Source: Prunella strophiata (Eukaryota > Chordata > Aves > Passeriformes > Prunellidae). Taken from it: a stretch of 64,000 nucleotides of DNA. Where the stretch lies: contig JAZBQD010000019.1 in NCBI GenBank assembly GCA_036583965.1, positions 4,472,530 to 4,536,529 of the forward strand, read 5' to 3'. Both the position numbers and the translations under genes were made by a program. The notes beneath the pieces are model-generated. The model saw only the letters and a list, made by a program, of their open reading frames with translations, searched no databases and was not told the DNA's origin. Positions 35,700 through 48,287 of this stretch are shown here, piece after piece. Numbering within the stretch: the first letter of the stretch is position 1; the number at the start of each line of letters is the position of its first letter.

Positions 35700-35925
35700 A
35701 GTGGTCAAGGGAAATACAGGTTGGAAATCAGGAAAAAGTCTTTTAGAGAAAGGGAGATAAAGTTCTGGAATGGCTGCCCGGGGAGGTGGTGCAGTCACCA
35801 TCCCTGGGTGTGTTTAACAAAGCCTGGATGTGGCACTGGGTGCCAGGGTTGAGTTCAGGTGTTGGGGCTGGGTTGGACTGGATGATCTTTAGGGTTTCTT
35901 CCAACTCAGTGATTCTGTGACAGTG
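35700..35925 (+). mobile_element. CR1 copy, right arm of inverted pair
   Basis: Plus-oriented CR1 3' end, from CAAGGGAAATACAGGTTGG to CCAACTCAGTGATTCTGTG. It matches the left arm block for block, including the CTGGAATGGCTGCCC and GTGTTTAACAAAGCC segments. Confidence 0.9.
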
Positions 35926-37599
35926 GCTCAGCCCCACAGCTGCAGACCCACAGGGCTGGGGACAGCATCCACACCTGCACCTGCAGGGCTCAGCTGGCCC
36001 AAACCCCAGCTGAGCACAAAGCCTATTTTTACACCTCTCCCAACAATGAGATGGGAGCAGTGATCTCACCAACAGCCGACCCACTTTCCTGCAGCTGAAC
36101 AGCAGCAGCAATTAACTCCAGAGTGTTTCTGCCAAGGCACAGGCAGGGGCTGAGCTAAGAATATTCTATTACCTGTTTTTAATGAACACAGATTCTGGCT
36201 TTGTTCCCCTCTGCTCCACCAAACAGCAGCAGCATGCCTGCTGGGGCCCACCAGCTCCATAGTACAAATCTTTATTTGCTGTTACACATTTGTTTGTTAT
36301 TAAACCCAGCCTTGTTTTCAGCCATGAGGTGCCTTTGGAAATCAACCCAGGCCACAGGAAAAACAACCCAAGGTCATTCTCCCTGACTAAGAGCCTCTCC
36401 AGAGGATGCTCTAGTGCAGCCACAGCCTCTGACCTTTGCTAGAGGCAAATAATGGCCCCAAATTAATGAGATGGAGGCAGGAGGTCAGAAACCCTTCAAG
36501 GTTTTGGCAGGACTGCACTGGGAAGGAGCAGAGAGTGTGGAGCTGTCACAGCCAAGGTGAAGTCAAGGAGCACTGGGTTACCATGAATTACAAACACTTC
36601 TCATGTCACCAATGCACTGTTCTTACACCTGGCAGGAGATCACAAGCCACTGTGTCACCAAAACTGAGCACTCACTGCTCCAGTCATTTACCCATCTGTG
36701 TGTGGATAGGAGACAGAGCATTATTCCAAGGTAGGATTGATATCTATGCTGAGCAGCTACCATCAATTAATTCTGGGCTTCAGACTCCAATTATGCAACA
36801 GAATCCATAATTAATATTCTGGCTTGGTCTTGGGAGAGGAGCATTGTGGCTGGCACCCTCCCATGAAAATGCAGCACTCTCCAGGAACACCAGGTGACTT
36901 GCCAAGGAGGGCAAGCAAATAATTAGTAAGAAATACTCCAGTCCATGTATTTTTCATCATCCCCTTTATTCCTCCTTTCTCTGAATGTCCTGAAGAAATT
37001 CCAAGAGTCTCTGGGTGTGAATTACTAACAAGTGTCTGCAGTGCTGGCTCATCTTCCACAGCACTTTCAGGATGGTGACTGGTCCAAACTCTGCCTCAGC
37101 TCAATTTTGATCCCTTGGTTTCATGGGGAGCTAAGTAAGATGAGTGTGGAGCACTTCTGCAAATTACATACACAATCTGACATTTCCTCAGTGATTTATA
37201 TAATGTCTGCATCTCTGCAAATTAATTTTAAATAACATATAGCTTAAGATTAAGCCAGTCAGGAGCACAGAGGAGGAGCATGCTCATCTGGCATTGGCCT
37301 CAGAGCAGCCCAGGATGAATTCAGACACTTACAGATGCAATGTGCTATTTTTAGGCAGTTTTACCCAGCTTTCCCCTTCAAAATGTGCAGCCAGCTATTC
37401 AGAAGCTCTGGTGCCAGCTCAAGAAGTGAGGCACATTTGCAGCCTGTGGTGTCTGCCTGGCCCTTTCTGGAGGGACCTGGCCCTAAGGGACAGTCACAAT
37501 CCCCTGTGAGCAAAACCCTGCTGGAATTCAGGTTTTGGCAGATGCAGGCAGGGGGCTCAGGGGGGGACAGCAGGTGACACCTGAGAGTAGATGGCACTG

Positions 37600-37745
37600 G
37601 ATGCCCACCATCAGAAGGTGCTCTGAGGTCTCCCCAGAGCCTTCTCTTCTCCAGGCTGAACACCCCCACTTCTCCCAGCCTGTCTCCAGCCCTCAGAGCA
37701 TCTTTGTGCTCTCCTCTGGGCTCACCTGGGTCCAGATCCCTTTTA
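37600..37745 (-). mobile_element. CR1 LINE internal fragment
   Basis: Minus-oriented: CTTCTCTTCCAGGCTGAAC-type text (37640-37665) and TCTCCCAGCCTGTC. It is inverted relative to the copy that follows it. Confidence 0.7.
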
Positions 37746-37844
37746 TGTTGAGGCCTTCACTCCTGATCTCCCTCCCTGCTGCTGTTCCAAGGACTGTCCA
37801 TCTCCAGACAAGTTCTTTTCCATTTTCTCCCCCTGTGCTCAGCA

Positions 37845-38421
37845 CTGGTGAGACACATCTTGAGTGCTGTGTCCAGTTCTGGGCCCTCAGTTCAGAAAGG
37901 ATCTGGAGCTGCTTGAACGTGTCCAGAGGAGGCAACGAGGCTGGGGAGGGGCTGGGAACACAAACCCTGTGAGCAACGTTTGAGGGAGCTGGGGGTGTTT
38001 AGCCTGGAGAAGAGGAGGCTCAGAGGTGACCTTATTGCTCTCTACAACTCCTTGAAGGGAGGTTGTGCACAGGTGGGGTCAGTCTCTTCCACCTGGCAGC
38101 AGCTGACAGAAGCAGAGGACACAGCCTCAAGCTACCTCAGGGAAGGTGGAGGTTGGATATTGGGAAAGAATTTTTCACCCAAAGAATAATAAAGAACTGG
38201 AATGCTCTTCCCAGAGAGGTGGTGGAATCAGCATCTCTGGATGTGTTTAAAAAAAGGCTGGACATGGCACTTGGTGCTGTAGTCTAGATTCTGAGTTGAG
38301 GTGTTAGGACATGGGTTGGACTCCATGATCTCAGAGGTCTCTTCCAACCTCATCATTCTGTGATTCTGTGATTCTGTGATTCTGTGATTCTGGGATTCTG
38401 GGATTCTGGGATTCTGTGATT
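37845..38421 (+). mobile_element. CR1 LINE, longest 3' copy
   Basis: Plus-oriented copy of about 577 bp from GTCCAGTTCTGGGCCCTCAG through AGCCTGGAGAAGAGGAGGCT, TATTGGGAAAGAATTTTTC and GGTTGGACTCCATGATCTC. It ends in about nine ATTCTGTG/ATTCTGGG octamers (38356-38421). No protein-coding frame remains. Confidence 0.95.
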
Positions 38422-39044
38422 CCAGGTCTCCTGTGCCCCCTCTGTCCAGGAGCTGCAGGGGGCTGGGTGCCAGAGCCTGGCTCTGCCTTTCAGCCTCACC
38501 ACAAGGCACCACCAAATCTCTCACCAAAGGCTTCTCCCTGCTTCCCTCTCCACCCTCCTCTGAAATCAGGAGCACGAGTCCTCAGGGCCTCTTGCTTTGC
38601 CAACTTTTAGTAATCCTAATTGCCTAATTATCCACTCCAGTGCAATGATAAAGCTGCTTAATAATTCTGTTCGCTCCCCATTCATTCTCTCCCTTCCCAG
38701 ATAAGAAAATGCCAAGACTTCTGGTGGAGATTTCAATCAATAATTCATGCCCTACTGCCATCAGTTGTGTCTCCTCCCTCCCCTCTTGGATGCCCTGCTG
38801 CTTTGTCTTGTCACTTTGGTTTCATCTAATCAGCTTGTTTTAATCATATCCTCTTTTTTAATCATCAGTTAAAGCAATTCTGTTTTTCCATGGCACATTA
38901 TCACTCATCCCTGCAGATGTTGCCTGGTTTTCAAATCCAGCACTCACAGCTTCATTCCAGAACTCCATCCTGCCACTGATGAAGCTTCATCCATCACTTT
39001 TCCTTTTAATAACTCTCCACCAGTGAAAATGTGGCTCTGCCAGG

Positions 39045-39150
39045 GTTGGGGGATCCTCAGCTTCTCTGGGCACCCTGTGCAGGATCTCACCACCCTCACA
39101 ATCAAGAATTTTCTTCCTAACATCTAATCCAAACCTGCACTCTTTCAGCA
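39045..39150 (-). mobile_element. CR1 LINE fragment
   Basis: Minus-oriented CTTCTCTGGGCACCCTGTGC and CCTAACATCTAATCC blocks; both ends missing. Confidence 0.75.
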
Positions 39151-40407
39151 AAGGAGAGCTGGTTTAAATTTAGAAAATAAGGAAAAGATTGATTACTTTC
39201 AATCAGTCTGTATATAGCAGCCAACCTGCCCTGTTCCATTACAGATTTCATCCCTTTCTTTTGCAGGTTTAACTTTTTTCCCAAATGAGACTTGTGAGAA
39301 CAATTTTGCAGAAATGCTTCGTGCTTCATCTGCTCAGCTCTGACAATTTAATGGCACAAGGGTGCATCTGCTCCTTTCCCTTAAAAAAGCACAATTTTCA
39401 ATTTACTTACTAGCACAAATAAATAATAAAGGAAATAGGCATCTGCCTGGAAGGCAGCATATTTTTAATTCCAGAACAACTACTCCTACCTGATGGGAAT
39501 GCTGATGCATGAATTGCCCAACTGGAGAAGACTTGAACAGCTGGATAATCAAACAAATGTCAAACTGACAATTACCATTTCTGTTTTCAGATAAAAATTT
39601 TGCTTGGGTGAACTTTGAATTAACCCAGTGAACTTTAATATTTACCATGGCACTTGTCTGGTCCCTGAACTGCCCCCTCTACCCCCTTTTCCCTGCCTGT
39701 CCAGCTGCAACCCAAGCCTGCCACAACCTGCCCAAATCTCTTGGAAAAGAAATGGAGATGGGGAGACAACTCAGCACACTCACCCAGAAACCAGGAACTA
39801 AATTAGGCTTCCCAACTCCTTCCCTGACCTTTTGACACTCCTTTCCCCATGGCACTGGGTCTGGTTCCTCCTTTTCCTTTTCCCTTGCACTTTTTAAGCT
39901 GTTTCCCACTTTATCTGCCCACTGTGAGTAGCCCCTTGCTGAGGCTGGCAAAGGCACTGCCCCTGTGCCTTGGCATTTCTCTGTGAGCTCAGTTCTTCTG
40001 TGGGGCCTTCAAAACACATCTTGACATCCACACACTATTTGTTTCTCCCCCTAGTGACCCCAGACAGGCACAAGATGTTAAAACCAAGCCAAGGTACAAA
40101 ACCTCCCATTATCCTAAAAGGCATCAGCAGGACGTTGCTGTGAACTGGCTGGCACAATTTGTTGTGAGATTAAATATTTACTGATCACACTGTGTTCAAA
40201 AGCTGTGTCTGCTCTGGGAGAGGAAAGGCAAACTTTGTTTATGGAAATGGCAACACCTCTGCTGGAGCACACGTGGGATCAGCTTCTCCCTCACTCTGCC
40301 CTGGCACAGCTCCTGCAGCAACACAGGGAGCTGCCAGCAGAGAGAATCCACCCTGCCTCAGCTCACGGGCTTCTTGTGTGCTGGAAATGTTCATATTCAC
40401 CAGATTT

Positions 40408-40740
40408 CAGGGAAACACAGGCTGGTCTGGGTTAAAGGGACCTTAAAGACAGGCTTGTTCCACCCCCACACCTTCCCCTACCCCAGGGTGCTCCAAACCC
40501 CCTCCAGCCTGGCCTGGGGCACTGCCAGGGATCCAGGGGCAGCCACAGCTGCTCTGGGCACCCTGTGCCAGGGACCTGCACACCCTCACAGGCAAGAATT
40601 CCTCCCCAGTATCCCACCTAACCCTGCCCTCTGGCAGTTTGAAGCTATTCCTGTGTCCTGTCACTTCCTGCCCATGTCCAAAGTCCTTCTCCAGCTCTCT
40701 TGGAGCCCCTTGAGGTCCCTGGAAGGGGCTCTGAGCTCTC
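40408..40740 (-). mobile_element. CR1 LINE fragment
   Basis: Minus-oriented copy of the same subfamily as 2894-3236 (shared GGGGCACTGCCAGGGATCC and CACCCTGTGCCAGGG blocks). Confidence 0.9.
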
Positions 40741-40953
40741 CCTGGGGGCTCCTCATCAAAGCTGTATCCTGCTGAAGATGAAAAATCTTTCTTTCCTCAT
40801 GGGCCTTGACTTTGCAGCTTCAAGAACCTTTTTAAGGTGGCATTTGTGTGCTGTTCATTTACATCACTACTCAAACAGAACTACCTAGAAGCAGCAGCTG
40901 AAGAGCCAGGTTCTATGAAGAATGTTTTCCAGGCTTCTCCAGAGCACTGATAC

Positions 40954-41281
40954 ACCTCTTCCAGAGTTTTTCTGATCCCTACACTCTCAATTCTAAAATT
41001 TTGCCATACAATTATTTTTTTTTCTCAGAGATCGCCAGTAAAAAAATTTATTAATGGTTTATTCTTCCCACGATTCATCCACTGGAGCAGCTGAACTTCT
41101 TCAGTCAGTTTTCTTATACCTCTTCCAGAGTTTTTCTGATCCCTACACTCTCAATTCTAAAATTTTGCCATACAATTATTTTTTTTTCTCAGAGATCTCC
41201 AGTAAAAAAAATTATTAATGGTTTATTCTTCCCACGATTCATCCACTGGAGCAGCTGAACTTCTTCAGTCAGTTTTCTTAA
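40954..41281. repeat. 164-bp tandem duplication
   Basis: Two adjacent units, 40954-41117 and 41118-41281, nearly identical. Differences I see are GATCGCC against GATCTCC and one base in an A run. The unit runs from ACCTCTTCCAGAGTTTTTC to TTCAGTCAGTTTTCTTA and is not part of any repeat I recognise. Confidence 0.95.
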
Positions 41282-41461
41282 AAAGTACTGGGACAAGCAC
41301 CACGGAAAAATCTTGGTCCAAACAGTGAAAATTTGGTAAAGTTATCAAGAACTAGAATACAATAGAATATAAATCCAACAAATTTAATGATTGGCATGGC
41401 TTGTGCAGAGTTGCAGGGTAATGCCTTGAGGGGAAACATTACCCTTCCCCAGCAGGTGCAG

Positions 41462-41600
41462 TCAAGGCCAGCTTGGATGGGGCTTGGGGCAACCTGGGCC
41501 AGGGGAAGGTGTCCCTGGCCAGCACCCTGCAGAGGGCTGGGAACAGAGAGGGTCTCTGAGGTCACTTCCAGTCCCAACCATTCTGTAATTCCATGATCTC
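41462..41600 (+). mobile_element. CR1 LINE 3' end
   Basis: Plus-oriented: AAGGCCAGCTTGGATGGGG, AAGGTGTCCCTGGCC and CCCAACCATTCTGTAATTC. Confidence 0.85.
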
Positions 41601-42287
41601 AACCTCACTGGCTGATTGTTGGAGAATGCTTTGAGGTGCGCTGCGATCCTTTGTTTGCAGATCCATAGATCCTTAATTTCCTGATTTGTACAGGAAATTC
41701 CATTACAGTGGCCAAGGATGCAGCCCTGGAAGAGAAATCCTTCCTCCTGCCAGCAGGTTCCATGTTCTGCTGTCAGTCTGTCCACGTTCCCTGGGGGATC
41801 TGAGGGAACCAGCAGGACAAACACGGGGAAACTGCACCATCCCATCCCAGCCTCCAGAGCTGAGCTGCACAAACTCTGGGGGGATCTCTGTCCCTCCACC
41901 AAGCCTGTATTTTAGCTCTTTCTGGCACCAAGTCCCTCTGAAATCACTGCTGGTTTTGAGGGATGGCTGGAGGGTTTGACCCTGTAAATTTACAGGAAAA
42001 AAAGCCCAAGATGGAATTTGGTCCTGTGCTATCTTTTATTGCCCATTTTTCTCCAAGCCTGTTTTCTGCTCCATAACCCAGCAGCCTCTCCCATAGTCTG
42101 GTATAAGACTGAATAGATTCTGGCAAAGACAGAATAGATTTTTTGCAAATTAAAAACTAAATGTCAGGTCCCAGTGATGGGAGGAGTGGAAAAGGTGGAG
42201 AAGCTGCAGGTGGAGAGCACCTCATACATCCCTCAGCTCCAACAGCCTCTCATTCCAGCTGGAGGACAGCAGCAAAACAGTGGTGGC

Positions 42288-42705
42288 TGTTATGATATCT
42301 AGAGAGGCTACCTGGAACTGAGGCCAGAGAGAGTTAAAGGAATAAAAGAAGTATTTATTAAAAGGCCTTCAGAGGATTCACCTTGTGTTGACAACAACCT
42401 TGGGCAGTACAAGAGCCCAGCTGTGGCTCTGCCCAAGATGGACCCCAAGTCATGAGATTTCACACTTTGATAAGTTTTGGTCCATTTCCATATTGGGGTT
42501 AATTGTCCAATTACAGCTCCAGGTTGTGCAGTCCCATCCTCCCAGACTGCTCTCCTCAATTTGCTGCTTTTTACACTTTTTGGGGTTGAAGCTGCAGCAG
42601 TGTCTTTGGTTCTGGGGCTGGGTAAGGATTGTTTTGTCTCACTAAATTTCTCCTCACAAGTGAGGAGAACTCACTAACAATCTATATGAAGTTCAGAGTT
42701 ACACA
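42288..42705 (-). mobile_element. Probable LTR, family D
   Basis: A segment of about 418 bp. Read on the minus strand it starts TGTGTAACTCTG and ends TATCATAACA, with AATAAA at 42354-42359 about 65 bp before its end. The layout fits an LTR, but there is only one copy, no target duplication, and the limits rest on TG/CA edges. Confidence 0.4.
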
Positions 42706-43844
42706 CTAAGGCATTATAGAATCTGAAAAATGTGAAAGCAAAAACTTAAGGCATCAGTTATTTGATTAAAGACCTTCCAAAGCTCCAGCTGAAGCCACGT
42801 GATACTCCCCTATACTGAGAGGAGAGGGCATTTCTCTTTCAGCCCTCTCTAAATGCAAACCCCAGAGATCTTCCTGCCCTCCTGACAGAGCTCATGGCCT
42901 TATCTACTTTAAAGGATCAGCAGCTACACTGTAAAATTTTTTTTTTTTGTGTTTCAGTTTATGTCTGGTATTAATCAGGAAAAGATTCTTGGTTTGCTTT
43001 TTTCCTTCCATAAAGAACAAAAGTAATTTTCAGAATCCTATTTCCTGGGGACACTGCATGAAGGATTTGCCAGCAGCAAGGGCTGAAATAGGGGATTTTC
43101 CATTTTTGTGTTTAAGAAAAAGGATGTATTTTTCTTTTTTCAAGTTTTGGCCTTTATTTCATCTGTCAAGATGCAGCACTCCCCATGAAATGACATAAAG
43201 ATCAATAAAGGACTAAATGGTTGGAAACAAAAATGATGGAGTTGACCTTTGAAGGAAAAACCAGGTATTAGACTGTGTTTTCAGCCAACAATTATTCCAC
43301 TAATTAAACCACAAAACCCTGAGCATCGATTAGATGCTAAAAATAAGATCTGATTATCCCAGAGACTCATCTTCCTGCAAATCCTTGGGAAGAGCAGCAT
43401 TGTCCAGTGTTAGTCACAAAAGGAAAATGAACTTGCTCATGTTTGCTAACAGGACAAGTCTTATCCCACATTCCTCCTGCATCCAGAACTGAGCAACAAT
43501 TCCCACTGTGATTCTCTTGTCATCAAACACCAAATGGAGCCTTAAAGTTCCTGACACCTGTCCCTGACTTCTTGTGTAACTGTGGCCAAGTAAATTGGTC
43601 TCTTATTCCGTTTCCCATCCTTGCTATGGGAATATTAAAGATATAACAGATCATATCCAGTAGGTCACTTGTGTTTCTTTCCCTTGTGTCAGAGCCTCTT
43701 CCTTCATAGTTTAACAGCCCCTGCTGTAACAATTCCATCTGTGTGGGATGTTCTGGGAGCTGAGACAGTACAAATACTAAATCACAGCAAAATGGGATTT
43801 TTTGAAAACAAATGTTCTTTAGGATGCCATTATTTTAAGCATCC

Positions 43845-43958
43845 AGTTCTACCCCCTGCCATGGGCAGGGACTCCTTCCACCATCCCAGGTTGCTCCAAG
43901 CTCCATCCAACCTGGCCTGGAACACTCCAGGGATGGGGCAGCCACAGCTCCTCTGAAC
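43845..43958 (-). mobile_element. CR1 LINE fragment
   Basis: Minus-oriented: CCCTGCCATGGGCAGGGAC to GGGGCAGCCACAGCTCCTC. Confidence 0.8.
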
Positions 43959-44559
43959 TGGGATAACTGGGACAAACCAGGAAATTCAGTGCCAACCAAA
44001 ATGACAGCTCTGCTGACTTTTGTGTTGTGAGAGGGATGTCAAGAAGATGCTGTCCAGAGGGATCTGGGCACTGCTGAGTGCTCTGGGAAAGTCACTTCAT
44101 GTCTCTGAGCTGGCTCCCCAAATGCAGAAGAGGGTTAATGGCATCAGCTGCCTTTGTGCAAGACCTGTTTGGATACCATGACTTACAGACCCCTCCCTGG
44201 AGCTGCACAAGGGGGATAATTATTCAGTTCTTCTATTTCTAAACATGCCAGTGCTTCGTGAGCATTGGAAAATGACAGTATCTTGTTTGCCATAAATGCA
44301 GTAATTATAGCTAAAACTCTTCATTTACATGGAAATGACAAACAACAAATTAGAATCAAGCATCTACAATTAGGGTAAAAAGCCACAGCAATTTGTTATC
44401 CTTTGCAAGAAATCATTTTTCACATCATTTACTGGGAAGGAGGTCTCATTATATAATTATATTTAGCTCCTCAACTACTTTTCAGCTTTATTAATTGCAC
44501 TCACAACAGTTCTCTAATGTAAACAAGCATCTTCATCTGCTGGCTGGGAATCCAGAGCT

Positions 44560-45062
44560 GCCAGCACTGAGAGGATGTACCCAGCTCTGGGGTGTCCAGC
44601 ACAGCAGGGACAGTGACCTGCTGGAGGGGGTCCAGAGGGGGCCACCAAGATGATCAGAGGGATGGAAAGGCTGGGAGGAAAGGCTGAGAGAATTGAGATT
44701 GTCCAACCTGGAGAAGAGAAACTTTGGGGTGACCTCACTGCAGCCTTCCAGTACCTGAAGGGAGCTGACAGCAGAGGTGGAGAGAGACTTTTCACAAGGG
44801 CCTGGAGGGAACAGCTTCAAACTGACAGAGAGCAGAGCTAAATTAGAGATTAGGATGAAATTGTTCCCTGTGAGGGTGGTGAAGCCCTGGCACAGGGTGC
44901 CCAGAGCACTGCCCCTGGATCCCTGGCAGTGTTTTAGACCAGGCTGGACATGCCTTGGAGCAGCCTGGGATGGTGGAAGGTGTCCCTGCCCATGGCAGGG
45001 GGGGTGGAACTGATGATCTTTAAGGTCTCTTCCCACCAAAACCATCCTGTGGTTCTCTGATA
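44560..45062 (+). mobile_element. CR1 LINE 3' copy
   Basis: Plus-oriented copy of about 500 bp with GGGGGCCACCAAGATGATC, CAACCTGGAGAAGAGAAAC, GTGAGGGTGGTGAAGCCC and the ACCATCCTGTGGTTCTC tail. Confidence 0.95.
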
Positions 45063-45704
45063 CTATTTACAGCCAAATGGAGACCCAAAGCCAGCAAAGA
45101 AAACAGAGGGAAAAAACCTGCAAATATCTTCAGCACAGGTGTAATTCCATGGGGATTTCTCAGTAATAATGACCCAGACATCTGATGATGGCAATGAAAC
45201 AAAAATGTTTCATCTATGCTGGCTGAGGACAAAGCAAGTTTGACAGACAAAAATCCTTGCAGGAGGCAGAATGTGACTTGTGCTGGTCTATCCAAAGGAA
45301 GGAGCTACAAATACAAGGAGCTACTGTCTGTTTGGGCAGACAAAAGGTGGAAAAGGCAGCTCCATTTTTAGCCTGCATGGAGGAAACTGGCTGATTTCAA
45401 ACACTTCAAAAAACACTCTGAAGGGAAGTGCTTTGAGGAAGAGGAGCAATTTTGATTATTGGCTAGATGGGCAGCTTCAAGGTGTGGGCTGTGGTAGGAC
45501 CTGGCCTCTTTTGATCTGCACTTCAGAAGAGCACAAGGCCAAATTCAACCCCCAGACAAGCAAACCTGGTTTTGTGGGGCTGATGGTGCAAAACTGCACT
45601 GGCAGGACTGGAGCAGAGCTTGGACATCACTTGGAGCCTGCAGCTCCTGGTTCCCCTTCAGATTTTATCCACCCCTGGCTTGGGAGGGCAAACACCAAAC
45701 TAAG

Positions 45705-46231
45705 TGTTGGAATCTGAGATGCAGGGAACTCTCAGAACTTTGGGCCTGTAAGCCAAAGCTTAGAATTAAACACAGGATTTGATCTGAGACCTTGGAAGAG
45801 GCTTCCAAACTTAGGTGCTAGAAGCCAGAATGTGGATTTATAGTTTACAGCAGAGACATGTTAAGTGGAGGAAAGTTCCGAGTTTTAGAGTTTAAGATAT
45901 AGAAAAAATAAAATTAGTTAGAGAGGTAAACAAGGAGTTTAGAATGCAGTACTGCAGGTTTATGTGTCATAACATGATTGGCTAAGAAAGCTTACACTGT
46001 AGCACGGATCCATAAGATAAAATATTAAAGGATTGGGTCAAAAACATAAATATCCTTGTTGGCAATGTTTTATTGGTCAATAAATCCTTAAAAGGTCTTG
46101 TAACTAAGGGTTTTGTGACCTTCTGAGCCATGCAATGAAGATGTGAGCTGAACTCACACTTGCCTGCCTAGTGTAGAAGGTTAGAAAATAACCAGCTTCT
46201 TCTAAAATCTCAGAGGTCCCAGTCTCTAACT
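45705..46231 (+). mobile_element. LTR, family B copy 1 (plus orientation)
   Basis: It starts TGTTGGAATCTGAGATGC and matches, in inverted orientation, the segment at 54537-55108 through most of U3. Similarity fades after about 46125, near the TATTGGTCAATAAATCC and GTGACCTTCTGA blocks, where this copy lacks the TATA-containing part of the other. The right edge is therefore approximate. It is antisense to the host gene. Confidence 0.6.
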
Positions 46232-47127
46232 CATTCAAAATTCCTTCAAAAATCCCCATAACTAAGCACTAACTCTACCTCCACATCCCTCTGGTCTTGT
46301 ACCTCCAGCCTAGGTCCTCATCTATGAAGTTTGACTGCAGTGGAGAGGCTGTTCCAGGTGCTGCTGTGAAACAAAACCTCTCTTTTCTCTGCAGCACCTA
46401 TCCACAGGTACAGGTGAGGATTTGCAGGCAAATTAATATCCCAAAATCTTGGTGACATTTGCTGCTTTATCCTCAGATCCTCTGCTATCCACACTTCCCA
46501 TTTATTCCACACATGGCACAGAGCTCTGCTCCTGTGGGACTCCAGTCTGTGTAATGTAAATATCCCAAACACACACCCAGTGCTGGGGCATTCTCCCATC
46601 TCCTTCCACTCAGAAATGAACAGATCTGGTGTTTCTCCAAGCAGATTAAGATAATCAGTAACAATTTACTTTCCCTGAAAGGGCATTACCCTGATTGGAA
46701 CAGCTCAGAGCCCACTCCCTGATTAGGACATGAGAAGATGTGGCTCTGAGAGGATATTTTGAGTATCTCTGAGTGAACTCCTGATTTTGCTGCCATCATC
46801 TGTTCAAATAATGAAGAAACAATTTGATGCAAGAGAACCTTCACAACATTATCTGGATGAAGCCTCAGAGGTCAATCTGCTTTCAAAATAGCAGCAAGTG
46901 TTTATGGTCTAAGTGCTGAGGGCCACTTGGTGCTGCTTGCTTTCCAAACACCACCAAATGGGCCAGAAAATTTTCTGTTGGCTTGACAAGGGTGGTCTCA
47001 GCCCTCTAGGAAGACAAACTCTGCAGAGAGAGACACAGAAAGAAGTCACTGACAAACCACAGGGACAAAATAAGCAGAGGACACTTTTTAAACTCATTTT
47101 TTGTAGTAGCCTGATTGCACTGTGGTT

Positions 47128-47336
47128 TTAAAAGGAGAAGATATTTAGATTAGATGTCAGGAAGAAATTCTTGATGCTGAGGGTGGTGAGGCACTGGTAG
47201 AGCTTGCCCAGAGAAGCTGTGGCTGCCCCACTCCTGGAATGTTCAAATCCAGCTTGGATTGGAGTAATCAGGTTTAATGGAAGGTGTCCCTGCCCATGGT
47301 AGGGGGTGAAATAAGATGAGATTCTATGATTCACAA
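47128..47336 (+). mobile_element. CR1 LINE 3' end
   Basis: Plus-oriented: TTAGATGTCAGGAAGAAATTC, GAGGGTGGTGAGGCACTGG and GAGATTCTATGATTCAC. Confidence 0.9.
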
Positions 47337-48287
47337 GTGAACTGCTCTTATTTTAGCTGCAAGGCTAACAAATATTAGCAAGGAAAGAGGTTGGGGTTGT
47401 CAAAATCTCCTCCTCAGTCTTCTGAAAGAAGTAGCTGCAATTTTTGTTGTTTTTAGCTGCAAATATTCTGCACAGGGAACTCCCAGGGGAAAAGCTGCCT
47501 TTTCCACAGCACAAACAAAACCTCTGTGTGCCTCCTGAAATCCGAAATTGTTTGTAAGTACAGAAAACAATGAAACTGCAGAGCACTTCTGAAATGTAGT
47601 CCCAAACATGAGAAGCAGTTTAGTGGCCTTACCCTGTAATATTGTGAATCAGGTGACAGATTTGGGCAATAACTGAATAACCCAGTTACAGCTTTGACTG
47701 ACAGACCCAAAGAACTGTTGACTCAAACCATCACAACATCCTGATTTATCAATCTCTCCAGACTGAGAAATGCCATTTGTCCACTTGAACCCAAAGGGAC
47801 ACAGGAGCTGAAGTCTCATTTTTAAAGTCCATTTCAAAGAGATAAACAGATCTACCAGAACCAAAGGAGCATCAACCCACACATTTCCATGTGAGCTGTT
47901 GGACCCATAACCAGCTTTGGGTAATTTGTGCCTTCAGGAAAATTTCCATTTGGTATCTGGGAACAGCAAACAAGACCCTGGGAAGCTGAGCAGAGCAAAC
48001 CTGGTGCCCTGCTGGAAATTCCATGACTTTCTGTGCCATTGCAGCAGCTTCTCTGCCTTGAAGACCTGAGATAAGATCATGCAGGAGGGAAATTAACTCA
48101 GTCCAACAGCAACTGCAGGGCAGCCTGACCACGAAAGAAAATGTGCAAAGTCCTCATCCAGGGAAGGGGGTGACACAGAGTTCCACTGAATTCTGCACTC
48201 AGCTGCCTGTCTTTGGTCCCTCAGCTAAATTATTGACAAAGGTGACATCTCTGATTTCAGTATAAAGTGTTCTATGTGGAGCCTGGT

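Noticed and set aside
37535..38287. Open frames within CR1 as reverse transcriptase remnants
   Set aside because: These copies cover only the CR1 3' non-coding and terminal region; no reverse transcriptase motif is visible.
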